From assembly GCA_027452205.1 (NCBI GenBank), contig DAIDGV010000007.1:1-64000 (forward strand): a DNA stretch of 64,000 nt. Direction: 5' to 3'. Below the pieces are notes generated by a model. It saw only the letters and a program-made list of their open reading frames with translations. It did no database searches and had not been told where the DNA came from. The stretch comes from a candidate division FCPU426 bacterium (GTDB lineage Bacteria; Oederibacteriota; Muellerivitia; Muellerivitales; Muellerivitaceae). The translations under genes were made by a program, and so were the position numbers. Below, piece by piece: positions 53,229 through 61,388 of the stretch (positions are counted from its first letter, which is position 1; the number at the start of each line of letters is the position of its first letter).

Positions 53229-54494
53229 GTGAAAAGATCGTCCGTCCTTTTCTTCATCCTCGTTGGTCCCATTGTCCTGTCCTTGGCTTGCGGGGGAAGC
53301 ACGACAGCACCAACCGCGCCCAGCGCCCCGACCACGGCTTCATCGAATGGCACATTGACGCCAACCGGCCCTTTTAATACACCCACGATCACGCCGACCT
53401 TTGGGAACGGAAGCGAAGTGATCACTTTGTCCGGGCAGGCGGGCGTGACAGGCGTCTTCAACGGCGCGGCAGTCACGGTGTTCGCGAAACCCGCGGTTCC
53501 CGCTCCCGCCACGGGTACGGTCACGCCGAACCCCCGGCCCGAGAGTGTCAGCCTAAGCCCGACGGTGGTACAGACGCCGGCCCAATACAACGATCCGAGT
53601 GCGATAGCGGTGGATGGTCTGGGTGATATCTTTGTGATGGACACGGGAAACTATGTTGTCCGGGAGATCGATGACAGCGGATTGGTTTCCATTTTGGCCG
53701 GACAGGCCGGGGTTCCGGGCCTGCGTAACGGACCTGTTACACAGGCCGATTTCCGCAAGGCCTACGGTATAGCGGTGGATGATAAGGGCGATCTTTACGT
53801 GGCTGATAGCGAGAATAACGTTATTCGTGAGATCACGAAAAACAAAAAGGTCATTTCGCTCGCCGGGTCGGGGGTGGCGGGCGGGACTAACGGCGTCGGC
53901 ACGGAGGCCACTTTTTGGGGTCCCCGGGGGGTGGCTGTCGACCGTTCAGGAAACGTTTATGTGGCCGATACGAACAACCATATGATCCGGAAGATCGACA
54001 ACGAGGGACGGGTCAAGACTTTGGCGGGTTCAGGAGTGGTGGGATCCGATGACGGACGGGGTGTTACCGCTTCGTTCAATGGGCCGACGGGGATAGCCCT
54101 GGATGAAGATGGGAACGTCTATGTCGCCGATCGGGAGAACGAACTGATCCGCAAGATCGATGGGGATGGCAGGGTCACGACCTTGGCGGGGCAAGAAGGG
54201 CGCAAAGGCTCCATTGATGGGCCGGTGACCATGGCCTTGTTTAACCACCCGACGGGTATTTCGGTCGACCCGGCGGGGAATGTCTATGTCGCCGATGAGG
54301 GAAATCACACGGTCCGAAAGATAAGCCGGTCCGGCGTGGTTTCGACCCTGGCGGGGAAGGCCGGCAAGCCTGGCGCGGTCAACGCGACCGGGCAGGACGC
54401 CTCTTTTCGGGGACCCATGGGTGTCGCGGCGAACGCCTGGGGTAACGTGATCGTGGCGGATACGGGGAATCAACTGATAAGGATGATAAGATAA
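53229..54494 (+). CDS. NHL-repeat beta-propeller lipoprotein
   Basis: This 421-residue lipoprotein (lipobox LSLAC near residue 21; GTG start) has a Thr/Pro/Ser-rich linker and then six NHL blades, each marked GxVYVADxxNxxIRKID and ending LAGxxGxxG. The first blade segment GNGSEVITLSGQAGVTG before the main set looks like the strand that closes the ring with the last blade (velcro closure), which would make a complete six-blade propeller. Such propellers bind proteins or sugars at the cell surface. A paralogue with a signal peptide is at 23117. Next to the small ParB-like gene. Confidence 0.85.
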   Translation: MKRSSVLFFILVGPIVLSLACGGSTTAPTAPSAPTTASSNGTLTPTGPFNTPTITPTFGNGSEVITLSGQAGVTGVFNGAAVTVFAKPAVPAPATGTVTPNPRPESVSLSPTVVQTPAQYNDPSAIAVDGLGDIFVMDTGNYVVREIDDSGLVSILAGQAGVPGLRNGPVTQADFRKAYGIAVDDKGDLYVADSENNVIREITKNKKVISLAGSGVAGGTNGVGTEATFWGPRGVAVDRSGNVYVADTNNHMIRKIDNEGRVKTLAGSGVVGSDDGRGVTASFNGPTGIALDEDGNVYVADRENELIRKIDGDGRVTTLAGQEGRKGSIDGPVTMALFNHPTGISVDPAGNVYVADEGNHTVRKISRSGVVSTLAGKAGKPGAVNATGQDASFRGPMGVAANAWGNVIVADTGNQLIRMIR

Positions 54495-54528
54495 ATGCCG
54501 GTTGGATCTTGTTCAGGAGGGATGGACC

Positions 54529-54900
54529 ATGGGTGACGCGATCGAGATCAAATGGTTGGCCGAGCCGGAAGACAAGGATTATCCCGCCGCGCAGTCCTAT
54601 CTGAGTTTGCTCCATACCGAGACCGAGGTCATCGGGTTGGTGCGCAAGTTGAAGGACACCCGGATCATTCAATTCAAGGCCAAGGATATTTTCCGGGCTT
54701 CGGGGCTGTCGCTTTTGGGGGTCAGTAATTTCCATGTTGAGAAAGACTTAAAGAGGGTCAAAGAAGGGACGGCCTTGTCACCCATTCTCTTGGTGCGGGA
54801 CCCCCAGAATGGAAAAGTGGTGATCGCCGACGGGTACCACCGCCTCTGCGCGGTCTATTCAGTGAATGAGGACGCGCAAGTCCCTTGTAAAATTGTATAG
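54529..54900 (+). CDS. ParB/sulfiredoxin-like small protein
   Basis: This 123-residue soluble protein contains LSPILLVRDPQNGKVVIADGYHRLCAVYSVNEDAQVPCKIV. This matches the D-G-x-H-R-x-x-A nucleotide-binding box of the ParB/Srx fold, in which DGxHR coordinates nucleotide. It lacks the HTH of true ParB, so chromosome partitioning is unlikely. The ATG at 54529 is preferred (AGGAGG 8 bases upstream). Short single-domain proteins of this type are common and uncharacterised. Confidence 0.7.
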   Translation: MGDAIEIKWLAEPEDKDYPAAQSYLSLLHTETEVIGLVRKLKDTRIIQFKAKDIFRASGLSLLGVSNFHVEKDLKRVKEGTALSPILLVRDPQNGKVVIADGYHRLCAVYSVNEDAQVPCKIV

Positions 54901-54928
54901 AAGTTGGCCTCAGGGCCCGAAAAAACTT

Positions 54929-56512
54929 TTACTCGACTTTGGTCGATTTGTAACGGATGGCCTCTTTGGCCACTTCGGCTTTATCGCCCTTGTCAGATTT
55001 AACGGATTTGCTGGAAGAACCGGTCTTGAGCGGACCGACCTTCACTTCGCCGTCCAATGCGGTCAGGGTACAGAACTTCAATTCCTCCGAAATTTGACGC
55101 ATGACCTTGTTGATGACCACTTTGACCCCCGGGAAGATGGTGCCGGTGCAGTTCAACCGGGACAGGCCTTTTTCGGCCTGGGCGTCCTTTTCCCGGATCT
55201 CCAACTCCCGCTTTTGCTCCTGCATCATCTTCTGGTCGGCGGTCAGTTTGAAGTAAACACGGCTCAACTTGGTCAGCATTTCCTTCTTATCAGCGGGTAA
55301 ATTGCCGCCGGATTTGGTGTGAAGGTCCTTCAGGAAAGCCAAGCCTTTCTTGGTCTTGTCCATATTGGCGTTGATCTCCTTAAGTTCGGTCTCCAATTTT
55401 TGGAGGGCTTCCCGCAGGCCCACCATTTCTCCCACGATGATCTCGGTTTGGGTGCCGAAGTTACTGCCGATGAGGGCCGCTTCAACCTCTTGCCCGGCCA
55501 CCACTTGGCCGCCGACGATGGTGCCTTTTTGGCCTGAAACAGTGATCTTGCCTTCGCAGGAGATCTTGGAATGCATGATGGCCTGGGTCAAGGTCAGGTT
55601 CTTGCCGACCTGGACCGTGGCATTACGGATGTATTTGATATTGGCGTCGCCTTTGCAAACGATGACAGCCTTGTCGTTACCGCTGACCCCGCCATTGATG
55701 GTGAGGTTGCCGCCCGCATGGACCTCGGCGCCTTCGACGACGCCGTTGATCACGACGTCCTCGCCGGCGTTGATCTTGAAACCATCCTTGACGTCCCCTT
55801 TGACGATGACCGTGCCGACGAACTCGATGTTACCGGTGGAAAGATTCACGTCCCCGTTGATCTCGTAGATGGATTGGACAGAAATCTTGTTGTCCTTCAA
55901 GATGACTTGGCCGTCCGTATCGGCGATATACTCGTTCGGGTTCTCGGGATTGGTGATGACCCCTTTATTGGCGGTCAAGGTGACATCTTTGCCTTCGGTG
56001 GCGGGAATGTCGACACCGGTCACGGTCTTTCCGGGGTTGCCCTTGGTAGCGGGTATCTTGCGCACCAGTAAGGACCCTTTGGCCACGTTCTCGATCCGGT
56101 GGGCGGCGCGGTAATCGACCCGGCCTTCGGTTTCCTCGGGATGGGCTTCGGGGGTCGGTTCGTTCTTCTTATATAGAAGCTCCAACTGGGCATCTTGACC
56201 GTTGACTACTGGGATGCCCCGGGCGACCTCGGCCTCGGTCATTTCATTGTGGTCCTTGGAGGCGGCATAGTGGGCCAGTTTTACGCCCATTTCGTTCAGG
56301 GCGTTGGCATCAATGCCGAAAACCACCCGGTTCTTGGACAAAGCGGCTTTCACGTCATCCAGGGTCAAAAATTTATCGTCGCCGGGCTGAGGGGGAAGGA
56401 CGGTGACTTTGGCGGACATCTCATCGGCTGAGACTTCCACGAATATCTGTCTGGGTTCGTCTGTTTTGGGGACCGAAGGTTTACCTGAGTTCGGGATCGC
56501 GCTTGTGGCCAT
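54929..56512 (-). CDS. FapA/DUF342 polymer-forming protein
   Basis: This 527-residue protein of the FapA (DUF342) family starts VSADEMSAKVTVLPPQPGDDKFLTLDDVKAALSKNRVVFGID and has the central beta-helix DLSTGNIEFVGTVIVKGDVKDGFKINAGEDVVINGVVEGAEVHAGGNLTINGGVSG, typical of DUF342. A coiled coil follows near 370-450 (REALQKLETELKEINANMDKTKKGLAFLKD...QKMMQEQKRELEIREKDAQAEKG) and a Lys/Ser-rich tail. FapA was described as a flagellar assembly factor, yet no flagellar genes are in the window; many DUF342 proteins function otherwise. The ATG has GGAGG 5 bases upstream; a GTG directly before is possible. Confidence 0.85.
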   Translation of the reverse strand: MATSAIPNSGKPSVPKTDEPRQIFVEVSADEMSAKVTVLPPQPGDDKFLTLDDVKAALSKNRVVFGIDANALNEMGVKLAHYAASKDHNEMTEAEVARGIPVVNGQDAQLELLYKKNEPTPEAHPEETEGRVDYRAAHRIENVAKGSLLVRKIPATKGNPGKTVTGVDIPATEGKDVTLTANKGVITNPENPNEYIADTDGQVILKDNKISVQSIYEINGDVNLSTGNIEFVGTVIVKGDVKDGFKINAGEDVVINGVVEGAEVHAGGNLTINGGVSGNDKAVIVCKGDANIKYIRNATVQVGKNLTLTQAIMHSKISCEGKITVSGQKGTIVGGQVVAGQEVEAALIGSNFGTQTEIIVGEMVGLREALQKLETELKEINANMDKTKKGLAFLKDLHTKSGGNLPADKKEMLTKLSRVYFKLTADQKMMQEQKRELEIREKDAQAEKGLSRLNCTGTIFPGVKVVINKVMRQISEELKFCTLTALDGEVKVGPLKTGSSSKSVKSDKGDKAEVAKEAIRYKSTKVE

Positions 56513-56877
56513 CACAGCCTCCAGTTCAGCGGGGAATAGATCGGGTTAAAAAACGTTTTTAATTTCCTTGGGATCAAGAATCAAAAGGAAATCTCATCCA
56601 CATTAGTTGTTGGTTACGGGACGGAACAAGACCTGTGAGGGCAGTCACCGAAGGCGTTGAAAAGCGTGGTCAACTAACAACTCTTTATGTAGGCAGTATA
56701 ACAAGAAAAGGGAAGGGTGGATTCGAAGGTGCCCATTTTGCCTTAATCGATTACCTGAAATATGGGTTTTTATTGAGATTAATGTCAGGAATGGCAAAAA
56801 ATGATATGGGCCGTGACAAAATACAGGTGTTTTAAACCGATTTGATCTTTGGCCGCGACAACTGGTTTAAATTCTGG

Positions 56878-57014
56878 GATTTATATACTTAACGCCCTCA
56901 AACAACATCAAAAACGAATCTTTTAGCCGCCGATAAACACCGATGGACGCCGATAAGAAATAGATTATTCAGTTTTATCGGGGTTGCTTTGTCGTAAGAG
57001 ACTTATGTAATTCC
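56878..57014 (-). repeat. MITE-like palindromic element, reverse orientation
   Basis: On the minus strand it reads from GAATTACATAAGTC through AAAGCAACCCCGATAAAACTG and GCCGATAAGA-type arms to the terminal GGGCGTTAAGTATATAAATC (reverse of 56878-56897). The GATTCGTTTTTGATGTTG segment before that end is shared with the copy at 31287-31507. Confidence 0.78.
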
Positions 57015-57146
57015 CTAAATTCTTCCCAGGGGAACTCCAACCTGACCTCGGCCAACGACCCGGTGAGCGGGTTATTTCCATATCTCCAATAAAGGCAATG
57101 GCCACATCCTGAAACTTCAGTAAACTTCAAACGGTTGACCCTCACC

Positions 57147-57183
57147 AGCGTTCCCTTTACCCGGTATAAGGGAACGCTATAAT
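57147..57183 (+). promoter_or_regulatory. bioA promoter with overlapping palindrome
   Basis: Arms AGCGTTCCCTT (57147-57157) and AAGGGAACGCT (57168-57178) are perfectly complementary over 11 bp, separated by 10 bases. The right arm runs into a consensus -10 box TATAAT (57178-57183). The palindrome covers where the -35 should be, so a bound protein would block or activate transcription. It differs from the E. coli BirA operator (TTGTAAACC half-sites). Confidence 0.6.
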
Positions 57184-57214
57184 CCTCCGCAGTGATCCAT
57201 CCAAGGTGAGGTCC

Positions 57215-58570
57215 ATGTCCTATCAAGAATTAGCCGTGAAAGACAAAAAATACATCTGGCATCCCTTTACCCAGCAGCAAGAGTGGGAAAAGGACGAGGA
57301 CCTGACCATCATCACGAAGGGTAAGGGTACTTATCTTTACGACGCCAAGGGAAAACGCTATTTGGACGGCGTTTCCAGCCTTTGGTGCAATGTTCACGGT
57401 CATCAAGTGCCGGCCATCGACCAGGCCATCAAGAAACAGCTCAAGAAGATCGCGCACTCCACCATGCTGGGGTCCTCCAATGAACCGGCTATCCTGCTGG
57501 CGGAACGGTTGGTGAAAATGGCCCCCAAGGGCCTGAAGCGGGTTTTTTATTCCGACTCAGGATCCGAGGCTAATGAGATCGCGGCCAAGATGGCCTTTCA
57601 GTTCTGGAAACAGACAAGTCCCGCCAGACCGAAGAAGAATCTTTTCCTGACCGTGCGGGAAGGTTATCACGGAGACACAATTGGGTCCGTCAGCCTCGGC
57701 GGGGTGGATCTCTTTCATCAGATCTTCGGTGACCTGCTTTTCGAGACCCTCAAGGTGAAAAGTCCGCTGGATTATCCGAGCCGAAAAGTCTCGAACGAAA
57801 AGTGGCTCAAGGATTGTGTTAGAGAAGCGGAAGCGGTTTTCCGCAAGTACGGATCCCGCTTGGCGGCGGTACATATGGAGCCGCTCATCGAAGGCGCTGG
57901 CGGTATGTTGATCCACCCCTGGGGATACCTGAAGGCTATCCGCCGTTTGTGCGATAAATACGATGTACTGCTCATCTTGGATGAGGTGGCCACCGGCTTT
58001 GGCCGGACCGGCACCATGTTCGCTTGTGAGCAGGAAGGTGTCTCGCCGGATATCCTTTGCGTGGCAAAGAACCTGACGGGTGGCTACCTGCCCGTGGCGG
58101 CAACCCTGACCACTGAACGGGTCTACAAGGCCTTTCTGGGCAGTTTTGAATCGACCCGCACTTTTTACCACGGCCATACTTTTACCGGCAATCAATTGGG
58201 TTGCGCGGCGGCCCTGGCGAACCTGGACCTGATCGAGGATAAGGCCTTCCTCAAAGGCATTGAGGAGAAAAGTCAAATGCTGCAAGAGTTCCTAGAACCC
58301 CTGGTGGCGCATCCCCATGTGTCCGACGTAAGGCTAAGGGGCATGATGGGTGGTATCGAGTTGATCAGGGACAAGAAAAAGAACGTTCCCTACGGCTATG
58401 GCGAGAAAATGGGTTATCAGGTCTGTGCTTTGGCCAAGCAGGTCGGGGTCTTGCTGCGGCCTTTGGGCAACGTGATCGTGGTGATGCCGCCCTTGGCCAT
58501 CTCGAAAAAGGACCTGTCTTATTTAATAGAGGTCATTTCGATGAGTATTGATCAAGCAACGGAAAGGTAA
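57215..58570 (+). CDS. bioA: adenosylmethionine-8-amino-7-oxononanoate aminotransferase BioA
   Basis: This 451-residue class III PLP aminotransferase uses S-adenosylmethionine as amino donor to make 7,8-diaminononanoate in biotin synthesis. It has HPFTQQQEWEKDEDL near residue 16, the N-terminal segment diagnostic of BioA, SLWCNVHGHQVPAID, YSDSGSEANE, HMEPLIEGAGGM, LDEVATGFGRTG, and Lys285 in CVAKNLTGGYLP as Schiff base. It follows the palindromic TATAAT promoter. It is unlinked from the bioF/bioD run by about 13 kb. Confidence 0.95.
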   Translation: MSYQELAVKDKKYIWHPFTQQQEWEKDEDLTIITKGKGTYLYDAKGKRYLDGVSSLWCNVHGHQVPAIDQAIKKQLKKIAHSTMLGSSNEPAILLAERLVKMAPKGLKRVFYSDSGSEANEIAAKMAFQFWKQTSPARPKKNLFLTVREGYHGDTIGSVSLGGVDLFHQIFGDLLFETLKVKSPLDYPSRKVSNEKWLKDCVREAEAVFRKYGSRLAAVHMEPLIEGAGGMLIHPWGYLKAIRRLCDKYDVLLILDEVATGFGRTGTMFACEQEGVSPDILCVAKNLTGGYLPVAATLTTERVYKAFLGSFESTRTFYHGHTFTGNQLGCAAALANLDLIEDKAFLKGIEEKSQMLQEFLEPLVAHPHVSDVRLRGMMGGIELIRDKKKNVPYGYGEKMGYQVCALAKQVGVLLRPLGNVIVVMPPLAISKKDLSYLIEVISMSIDQATER

Positions 58571-58577
58571 GGGAGCT

Positions 58578-58784
58578 ATGGCGCTTTTTGAGATATGCAA
58601 ACACGAGGACCATGACGCCCGGATGCTGTTGACCACCTCCTGGAAGGACCAAGAGGGCGAACGGACCCAAATGTGGCGCTGCGAGGAATGTCACAAGGTG
58701 AAGGTGACGACTACCTTCGATCCGGTCGAGGATGTGCGCAAAATGCCGGGTGGGATGGACACAAAGAGCAATCCTTTCGAGTGA
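58578..58784 (+). CDS. small CxxC zinc-ribbon-like protein
   Basis: This 68-residue protein has an N-terminal ALFEICKHEDHD with Cys and His, and a C-terminal half MWRCEECHKVKVTTTFDP (CxxC). A C-x-H plus CxxC set could bind one zinc as a ribbon. GGGAG lies just before the ATG and the gene is 7 bases after bioA, so they are co-transcribed. Function unknown; DNA, RNA or protein binding is typical for such ribbons. Confidence 0.7.
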   Translation: MALFEICKHEDHDARMLLTTSWKDQEGERTQMWRCEECHKVKVTTTFDPVEDVRKMPGGMDTKSNPFE

Positions 58785-58854
58785 TGAATGCCCTGAAAAG
58801 CCTTGTTATCGCCTGTTTCTATCGCCGCGGGACTTGTGTTACAGTAACCGCCTT

Positions 58855-60267
58855 ATGACCTCGAAGACCCCCGTGAAAGACCCAAAAACCAACAAAACCG
58901 TGGCTGTTATCAGCCTGGGTTGCCCCAAGAACACCGTCGATTCCGAGGTGATGCTTGGCAAGTTGGCTAAAGACAATTATGTCCTCGTCAAAGACCCGTC
59001 CGAAGCCGAAGTAGTCATCGTTAATACCTGCGGTTTCATTGAGGCCTCCAAGAAGGAATCCATCGATACCATCCTGGGGGTGGCCAAGCTGCGCAAGACC
59101 GGCCAGCTTAAATCCCTGGTGGTGGGGGGCTGTCTGGCCCATCGCTATGGGGATGAATTGAAAAAAGAACTGCCCGAGATCGACATCCTGTTCGGTTTGA
59201 ACGACGTCGAGAATGTGGCGACCCAGATCAAGGGCAAACCCGAACCTCTGGCTTTTTCCACGGCGCCTACCGCCGAGGAGATGAAAAAGCCCCTCTTGCC
59301 GAACTCCTTAAATGAGGCTACCTACGTTTATGATGCCTCCTCGCCCCGCCTACTTTCGACCCCGAAGCATTTTGCCTATGTGAAGATCTCCGAGGGCTGC
59401 GACCTGCCCTGCACCTTTTGCATCATCCCCAAGATCCGCGGCCATTACCGTAGCCGTTCTATCGAAGATATCGAAAAAGAAGCCCGCCAACTGGCCGCCC
59501 AAGGGGTGAAAGAGCTTTGCCTGGTGGCTCAGGACAGCACTTGGTATGGCGCGGACCGTTATGGCAAACCCAAGATCGCCGAGCTGTTGGCGGCCTTGGC
59601 GAAGATCGAAGAGATCGAATGGGTCCGCCTTCATTATCTATACCCCAGCCGGGTCAGCGATGAGATGTTGCAAGTCATCGCGGACAATCCCCGGATCACC
59701 CCTTACTTCGACGTACCGCTCCAGCACGCCAGCAACAAGATCCTTAAGTCCATGCAGCGCATCGGCGACCGGGCCTTGCTCGACAAACTGATCCACCGGA
59801 TCAAGGCCAAGGTGCCCCATTCGTCCATCCGTTCGACCTTTATCGTGGGTTTTCCAGGCGAGACCGATCAAGATTTCGAGGAGCTTCTCGACTTTTTAAA
59901 ACAGTCCCAATTGGATTACGTCGGCTTTTTCGCTTATTCCCAGGAAGAGAACACCCCGGCGGGGGTGATGGGCGATCAAGTGCCTGAAAAGACCAAACAA
60001 GCCCGTTTGGCCAAGGCTTACCAAGTGCAGGAAGAGATCGCCGAAAAATCCCACCAACGCTGGGTGGGTCAAAAGCTAATGGCGGTCGTCGAGAACGTCG
60101 AGAATGGGGAAGTGCAAGGCCGCACCCAGTACCAAGCGCCCGAAGTGGATGGGGTCGTGTTGATCGAAGGTCTGAAAGACCCGCGGCCCGGCCAATGGGT
60201 GCCGATCGAGATCACCCACGCTTTCCAGCAAGACCTGGTCGGCCGGGTCATTTCCAAGGGAATGTAA
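58855..60267 (+). CDS. rimO: ribosomal protein S12 methylthiotransferase RimO
   Basis: This 470-residue radical SAM methylthiotransferase modifies an Asp of ribosomal protein S12. The N-terminal UPF0004 cluster uses Cys23 (LGCPKNTVDSE), Cys59 and Cys93. The radical SAM motif CDLPCTFC gives Cys182, Cys186 and Cys189 (SEGCDLPCTFCIIP), and a TRAM domain ends the protein. LGCPKN and the GCDLPCTFCIIP form are typical of RimO over MiaB. The ATG at 58855 is chosen because the open extension upstream has no family similarity. It leads a conserved run with pgsA, pgpA, cinA and thpR, all in one direction with small gaps or overlaps. Confidence 0.95.
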   Translation: MTSKTPVKDPKTNKTVAVISLGCPKNTVDSEVMLGKLAKDNYVLVKDPSEAEVVIVNTCGFIEASKKESIDTILGVAKLRKTGQLKSLVVGGCLAHRYGDELKKELPEIDILFGLNDVENVATQIKGKPEPLAFSTAPTAEEMKKPLLPNSLNEATYVYDASSPRLLSTPKHFAYVKISEGCDLPCTFCIIPKIRGHYRSRSIEDIEKEARQLAAQGVKELCLVAQDSTWYGADRYGKPKIAELLAALAKIEEIEWVRLHYLYPSRVSDEMLQVIADNPRITPYFDVPLQHASNKILKSMQRIGDRALLDKLIHRIKAKVPHSSIRSTFIVGFPGETDQDFEELLDFLKQSQLDYVGFFAYSQEENTPAGVMGDQVPEKTKQARLAKAYQVQEEIAEKSHQRWVGQKLMAVVENVENGEVQGRTQYQAPEVDGVVLIEGLKDPRPGQWVPIEITHAFQQDLVGRVISKGM

Positions 60268-60270
60268 CCC

Positions 60271-60927
60271 ATGGCTAACGAAAGTCCGCAACCTTCCCGT
60301 TGGAACATCGCCAATCTCCTCACCCTGTCGCGTATCTTTGTGACGCCGCTCTATCTCATCTTCATCTTCCGGCCCGAACTGTGGGCCAAATGGACCGCCG
60401 GGCTTTTGTTCGCCTGGGGCGCCATCAGCGATTATTTGGACGGTTATTTTGCCCGTAAATACAACCTCAAGTCCGGCTTTGGCGCCTTGATGGACCCTTT
60501 GGCCGACAAGATCCTCATCCTTTCGGTCTTCGCTTCCTTTATCCAGCTCAACCTGGCCCCGGCTTGGATGGTTGCCATCATCGCCGCCCGGGAATTCCTT
60601 ATTACGGGACTCCGGCAGATCGCCCAGAGCCGTAATGTCATCATTGCCGCCAGCCGCAGCGGTAAACATAAGACCATCTCGCAGATCGTGGCCATCTCCT
60701 TCATCCTGGCCATCCTTTGTGCCCGGGCCACCGCGGCTGCTTACCAAGTGAATTGGGGCGGTTTTATTAACGGCTTGGGGGCTTGGGGCCCCTGGTTGGA
60801 TGGTTTCATTCAATTTGGGCCTTACTGGTTGATGTTCTACGCGACCTTCATGTCGGTCTGGTCGGGCGTGGATTTTTTCATCCGCAATCGCGAGGTCCTT
60901 CAAGGGTACAGCCATGCGAAACATTAA
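60271..60927 (+). CDS. pgsA: CDP-diacylglycerol-glycerol-3-phosphate phosphatidyltransferase
   Basis: This 218-residue inner-membrane enzyme makes phosphatidylglycerolphosphate. The CDP-alcohol phosphotransferase motif is complete: SDYLDGYFARKYNLKSGFGALMDPLADK (D-x2-DG-x2-AR-x8-G-x3-D-x3-D) near residues 53-80, with about six TM segments around it. NIANLLTLSRIFVTPLYL opens it, as in PgsA. It follows rimO by 3 bases and overlaps pgpA by 14, which joins two successive steps of phosphatidylglycerol synthesis. Confidence 0.94.
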   Translation: MANESPQPSRWNIANLLTLSRIFVTPLYLIFIFRPELWAKWTAGLLFAWGAISDYLDGYFARKYNLKSGFGALMDPLADKILILSVFASFIQLNLAPAWMVAIIAAREFLITGLRQIAQSRNVIIAASRSGKHKTISQIVAISFILAILCARATAAAYQVNWGGFINGLGAWGPWLDGFIQFGPYWLMFYATFMSVWSGVDFFIRNREVLQGYSHAKH

Positions 60928-61372
60928 TTTTTTGATCTCCACCTTTTTCGGCATCGGCAAGATGCCCTTCGCGCCGGGCACTTGGGCTTCTTTTGCGGCG
61001 GCACCCTGTTTTTGGTTCCTGGTGGACAAGCCGATGGTATTGGTGGGTGTCCTGGTGGTCATTTATTTCGGCGGGGTCTATTTCACCGGTCAGTACGAAA
61101 AACAGATCGGCGAAAAGGATCCGTCCAGCGCGGTCATCGACGAGGTCTTGGGCGTAGGCGTGGCTATGGTGGGCATTCCTCAACAAATGCCTTTCGTCAT
61201 CATGGCTGTCATCCTGTTCCGTTTGTTCGATATTTGGAAACCCTATCCCATTCGGCGCCTGGAAAAACTGCCGAACGGCTGGGGCATCATGACCGATGAT
61301 CTTTTGGCCGGGGTCTACGCCAACGCTTGGATCCAGGTTGGGGTCTTCGTGGTCTTCACTATCCTTCGCTAG
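60914..61372 (+). CDS. pgpA: phosphatidylglycerophosphatase A
   Basis: This 152-residue membrane enzyme of the PgpA family removes the phosphate from phosphatidylglycerolphosphate, the product of PgsA. Family motifs are GIGKMPFAPGTWAS near 13-26, DPSSAVIDEVLGVG near 69-82, and FRLFDIWKPYPIRRLEKLPNGWGIMTDDLLAGVYAN near 102-137 with conserved acidic residues. The 14-base overlap with pgsA ensures joint synthesis. Length is normal. Confidence 0.94.
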   Translation: MRNINFLISTFFGIGKMPFAPGTWASFAAAPCFWFLVDKPMVLVGVLVVIYFGGVYFTGQYEKQIGEKDPSSAVIDEVLGVGVAMVGIPQQMPFVIMAVILFRLFDIWKPYPIRRLEKLPNGWGIMTDDLLAGVYANAWIQVGVFVVFTILR

Positions 61373-61388
61373 ATCCGTCAGGGGCTTC

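Larger units (their letters stand above)
56513..57214. other. 702-bp intergenic region before bioA
   Basis: No supported gene. It contains one palindromic repeat element (56878-57014) in reverse orientation and the bioA promoter with its palindrome (57147-57183). Short frames at 56635-56835 (plus) and 56975-57226 (minus) lack ribosome-binding sites; the minus frame runs across the repeat end and the bioA start. Confidence 0.6.

Noticed and set aside
53229-54494. Possible internal frame encoding a second small protein (53779-53985)
   Set aside because: It is an out-of-frame shadow inside the NHL repeats and lacks a ribosome-binding site.
56635-56835. Plus-strand frame of 66 codons
   Set aside because: GTG start without Shine-Dalgarno; composition not distinctive; next to a repeat.
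56975-57226. Minus-strand frame of 83 codons before bioA, with a CGHC
   Set aside because: Covers the bioA start and palindromic promoter and ends in repeat sequence; no ribosome site or family seen.
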